64,000 nucleotides of DNA from RYN-230 sp963793825 (GTDB taxonomy: Bacteria > Actinomycetota > Actinomycetes > Streptosporangiales > Streptosporangiaceae), in contig CAWCBE010000007.1 in the NCBI GenBank assembly GCA_963793825.1, forward strand, positions 1,116,001 through 1,180,000, given 5' to 3'. The position numbers were made by a program, and so were the translations under genes. The notes under the pieces were generated by a model that ran no database searches, was not told the DNA's origin, and worked only from the letters and a program-made list of their open reading frames with translations. Every line of letters begins with the position of its first letter. The stretch's first letter is position 1. Below are positions 62,507 to 64,000 of the stretch, piece by piece.

Positions 62507-63674
62507 TAAAGATCTCTAATGGTGGGGGTTACAGAAGGGTGTGAGGTCCAGGCCGGTTCCGGCGAGGAACCCTTCGAGGAGGGCGGGCCGGTACTGCATC
62601 CGTTTCAGCCGGGTCTTCACCAGGGCGGTCAGCTGGGCGAGGTTGCGCTTGGCCAGGTTGGCCAGGGATCTTTTCAGGTGTGACCACACCGGCTCGACCG
62701 GGTTGAGTTCGTGCGCATACGGCGGCAGCTGGCAGACGGTCAGCCAGTCCCGGGCCTCTACCAGCTCCGTCATAGCGGCGCTGACGTGGGAATTCAGATT
62801 GTCCCAGACGACCACCAGCGGGCCGGCGAGCTGCTGATGCGCCGCGTCCAGGAGCCGGGCGTAGTCCGCCTCGGTGAAGCCCTTGCGCGGGTCTTTGCCG
62901 CGGCGGCGGGTCTTGTGCACGCGGTAGATCAGCCGGGGGCGGCACCCGGGCTTGATGGCGATGAGCGCGGCGAGCGAGACACGCTTGTTGCTGCCGCCGG
63001 TCACCGTCACCACCGGGGTGGTGCCCCGCCGTCCCCAGGTACGTCCTTTGGGCGGCCTTAAGCCCTGGCCAGATTCGTCTTCGAAGACGATCCAGGCGCC
63101 CAGGTCCGCCGCCGTCCTTTTACCGCCGGCCAGGTCTCCTCCCGCCACGCCGCAATCCGCGCCTCGTCGCGCTCGGCGGCCCGCCGTGCCGGGACCTGGA
63201 CGCTCCAGCCGATCCGGTGCAGCAGCAGGTCCATCCCCGCCAGCGTGTACTCCACGCCGAACCGGCGGCGCACCACCTCAGCGATCCGGGCCAGCGTCCA
63301 GCACTGATCCTCATCCCAGCCCCAGGCCGCCGGCCCGGCGTCCAGCAGCGTCTGCAGTTCGCGCAGCTGGACCGCGCTCAGCTTGCACTTCGCCCCGCCC
63401 GCGCCCCGCGACGCCAGCGCCGCCCGGCCCCCCGCGCCCAGTGCCCGCCGCCACCGGTTCACCGACATCCGCGACACCCTGAAGCGCCGGGCCACCTCCC
63501 GGTCGCTGGCCCCCGCCTCGATTAACTCCGCGGCCGCCAGCCGCACCATCTCCCGGCGGGCCCGCTCAGCCGCGTCCAGCCCGCCACCATCCGGATACCT
63601 CATGCATCCGGCATACCTCAGGACAGGCCAGCCGTCACCACCAGGCCAGTAACCCCCGCCATTGAAGATCTTTA
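62507..63674 (-). mobile_element. IS630-type element at a TA target
   Basis: Inverted ends TAAAGATCTCTAATGGTGGG (left) and its near complement CCATTGAAGATCTTTA (right) with TA at both outer borders (62507-62508, 63673-63674), the Tc1/mariner-type target duplication. Two overlapping transposase frames inside. Confidence 0.8.
62516..63603 (-). CDS. IS630 family transposase, two frames joined by -1 frameshift
   Basis: Frame 1 (start ATG 63603): AELIEAGASDREVARRFRVS and LRELQTLLDAGPAAWGWDED, the HTH and linker. Frame 2 (to 62516): GAWIVFEDESGQGLRPPKGR (first Asp), AGPLVVVWDNLNSHVSAAMT (second), PPYAHELNPVEPVWSHLKRS (Glu). The frames overlap around 63058-63148; the switch is at the A-run in GTAAAAGGAC (about 63118), where a -1 slip moves GTA-AAA-GGA to GGT-AAA-AGG. 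Both halves are otherwise clean, so programmed frameshifting, as known for some IS630 elements, is likely. A sequencing error is the alternative. Confidence 0.8.
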
Positions 63675-64000
63675 GCCGCCGCCGCAAACATCACTAAATT
63701 GGAGCCAGATCCAGTTTCTCGTGGCCGCCGTCACAGGCGAATGCCGTCGGCGCACCGCGCTTCCCCGGCCTGCTGCGGGCGGATCAGGATCGCGGTGTCC
63801 CGTTGAAGGTGAAGGATCCCCTCACCTTCGGCCCGACGATCACACGGTGGAACCGCTCGCACCGGGGGAGGCCGGAACGAGGGCCTGACCCCTTCCGCCT
63901 AGCGTTTTGTCTCGGGCCGAGAGCGACACCCCGGCGGCGATAACGACGTGCTGGTGAGCGCCACGACGGCGACGCCGGCTCAATCGCGAACGAGTTTCAG
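63675..64000. other. Window end, no gene recognised
   Basis: About 325 bases. Contains a hairpin GAAGGTGA..TCACCTTC near 63806-63830. No family similarity recognised; a gene could begin beyond the window. Confidence 0.4.

Overview
The window is 64 kb of high-GC DNA with strong third-position GC bias, GTG/TTG starts and typical actinomycete families: LAL-type LuxR regulator, DHA2 exporters, ECF sigma with SnoaL-like tail, DUF4389/DUF4386/DUF2254, UPF0158 and DUF1801. It most likely comes from a filamentous actinomycete (Streptosporangiales-like, inferred from gene content only). It is an accessory, insertion-sequence-rich region: about half of the middle part is transposon DNA, and many host genes are broken by insertions or single-base frameshifts.

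Layout. 1-9 kb: an intact minus-strand block (membrane protein, DUF4389, DUF4386, orphan peptide-binding lipoprotein, LIP-type lipase with a lost nucleophile, large LAL regulator), with a ~50-bp conserved element placed twice in it. 9.4-17 kb: a phosphotransferase-fold protein lacking its catalytic aspartates, a frameshifted MmcQ/YjbR gene, an IS1634-type element with target duplication, a 3' tRNA-Ala fragment (probable attachment scar), shredded DHA2 exporter pieces, an ABM-like small protein, a TetR regulator and an IS256-type element with a perfect 8-bp target duplication. 17-26.6 kb: a large FtsX-type permease, two poorly known proteins (one RusA-like, one SH3-like membrane protein), an IS5/ISL2-type element and a beta-helix membrane protein cut by an IS66-type element whose excision can be reconstructed to the base.

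26.6-35.3 kb is a nested pile: decayed group II intron, tyrosine recombinase element, ISL3 fragment, IS256 copy 2 containing an IS30 and itself sitting in the tail of an IS110 transposase, then a GNAT gene split by an ISAs1 element with a 10-bp target duplication. 35.7-39.8 kb: DUF2254 membrane protein, AraC regulator, a 15-bp direct repeat with 21-bp spacing, two small proteins and a sigma-factor stump. 40-45 kb: a DDE transposase fragment, a SnoaL-like gene, IS66 copy 2, an intact IS110 with a shine-dalgarno-sequestering hairpin, and a broken STAS gene.

45.3-47.7 kb is an intact TetR / ABC ATPase / ABC permease operon with overlapping genes. 48-49.4 kb: another intact IS110. 49.5-53.6 kb: small poorly characterised proteins, some decayed. 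53.6-57.6 kb: a segmental duplication, an alpha/beta hydrolase, and an RraA-like / ATP-grasp divergent pair. 58.7-62.3 kb: SRPBCC, DHA2 exporter, YCII protein and an ECF sigma factor, probably one stress/export module. 62.5-63.7 kb: IS630-type element bounded by TA.

No rRNA, complete tRNA, CRISPR array or obvious biosynthetic cluster was seen. I did not find a system I can claim as new; the best leads are the repeated 50-bp element with the LAL block, the AraC-type direct repeat next to small proteins, the IS110 leader structure, and the poorly known genes at 19.7-21.7 and 49.5-51.7 kb.
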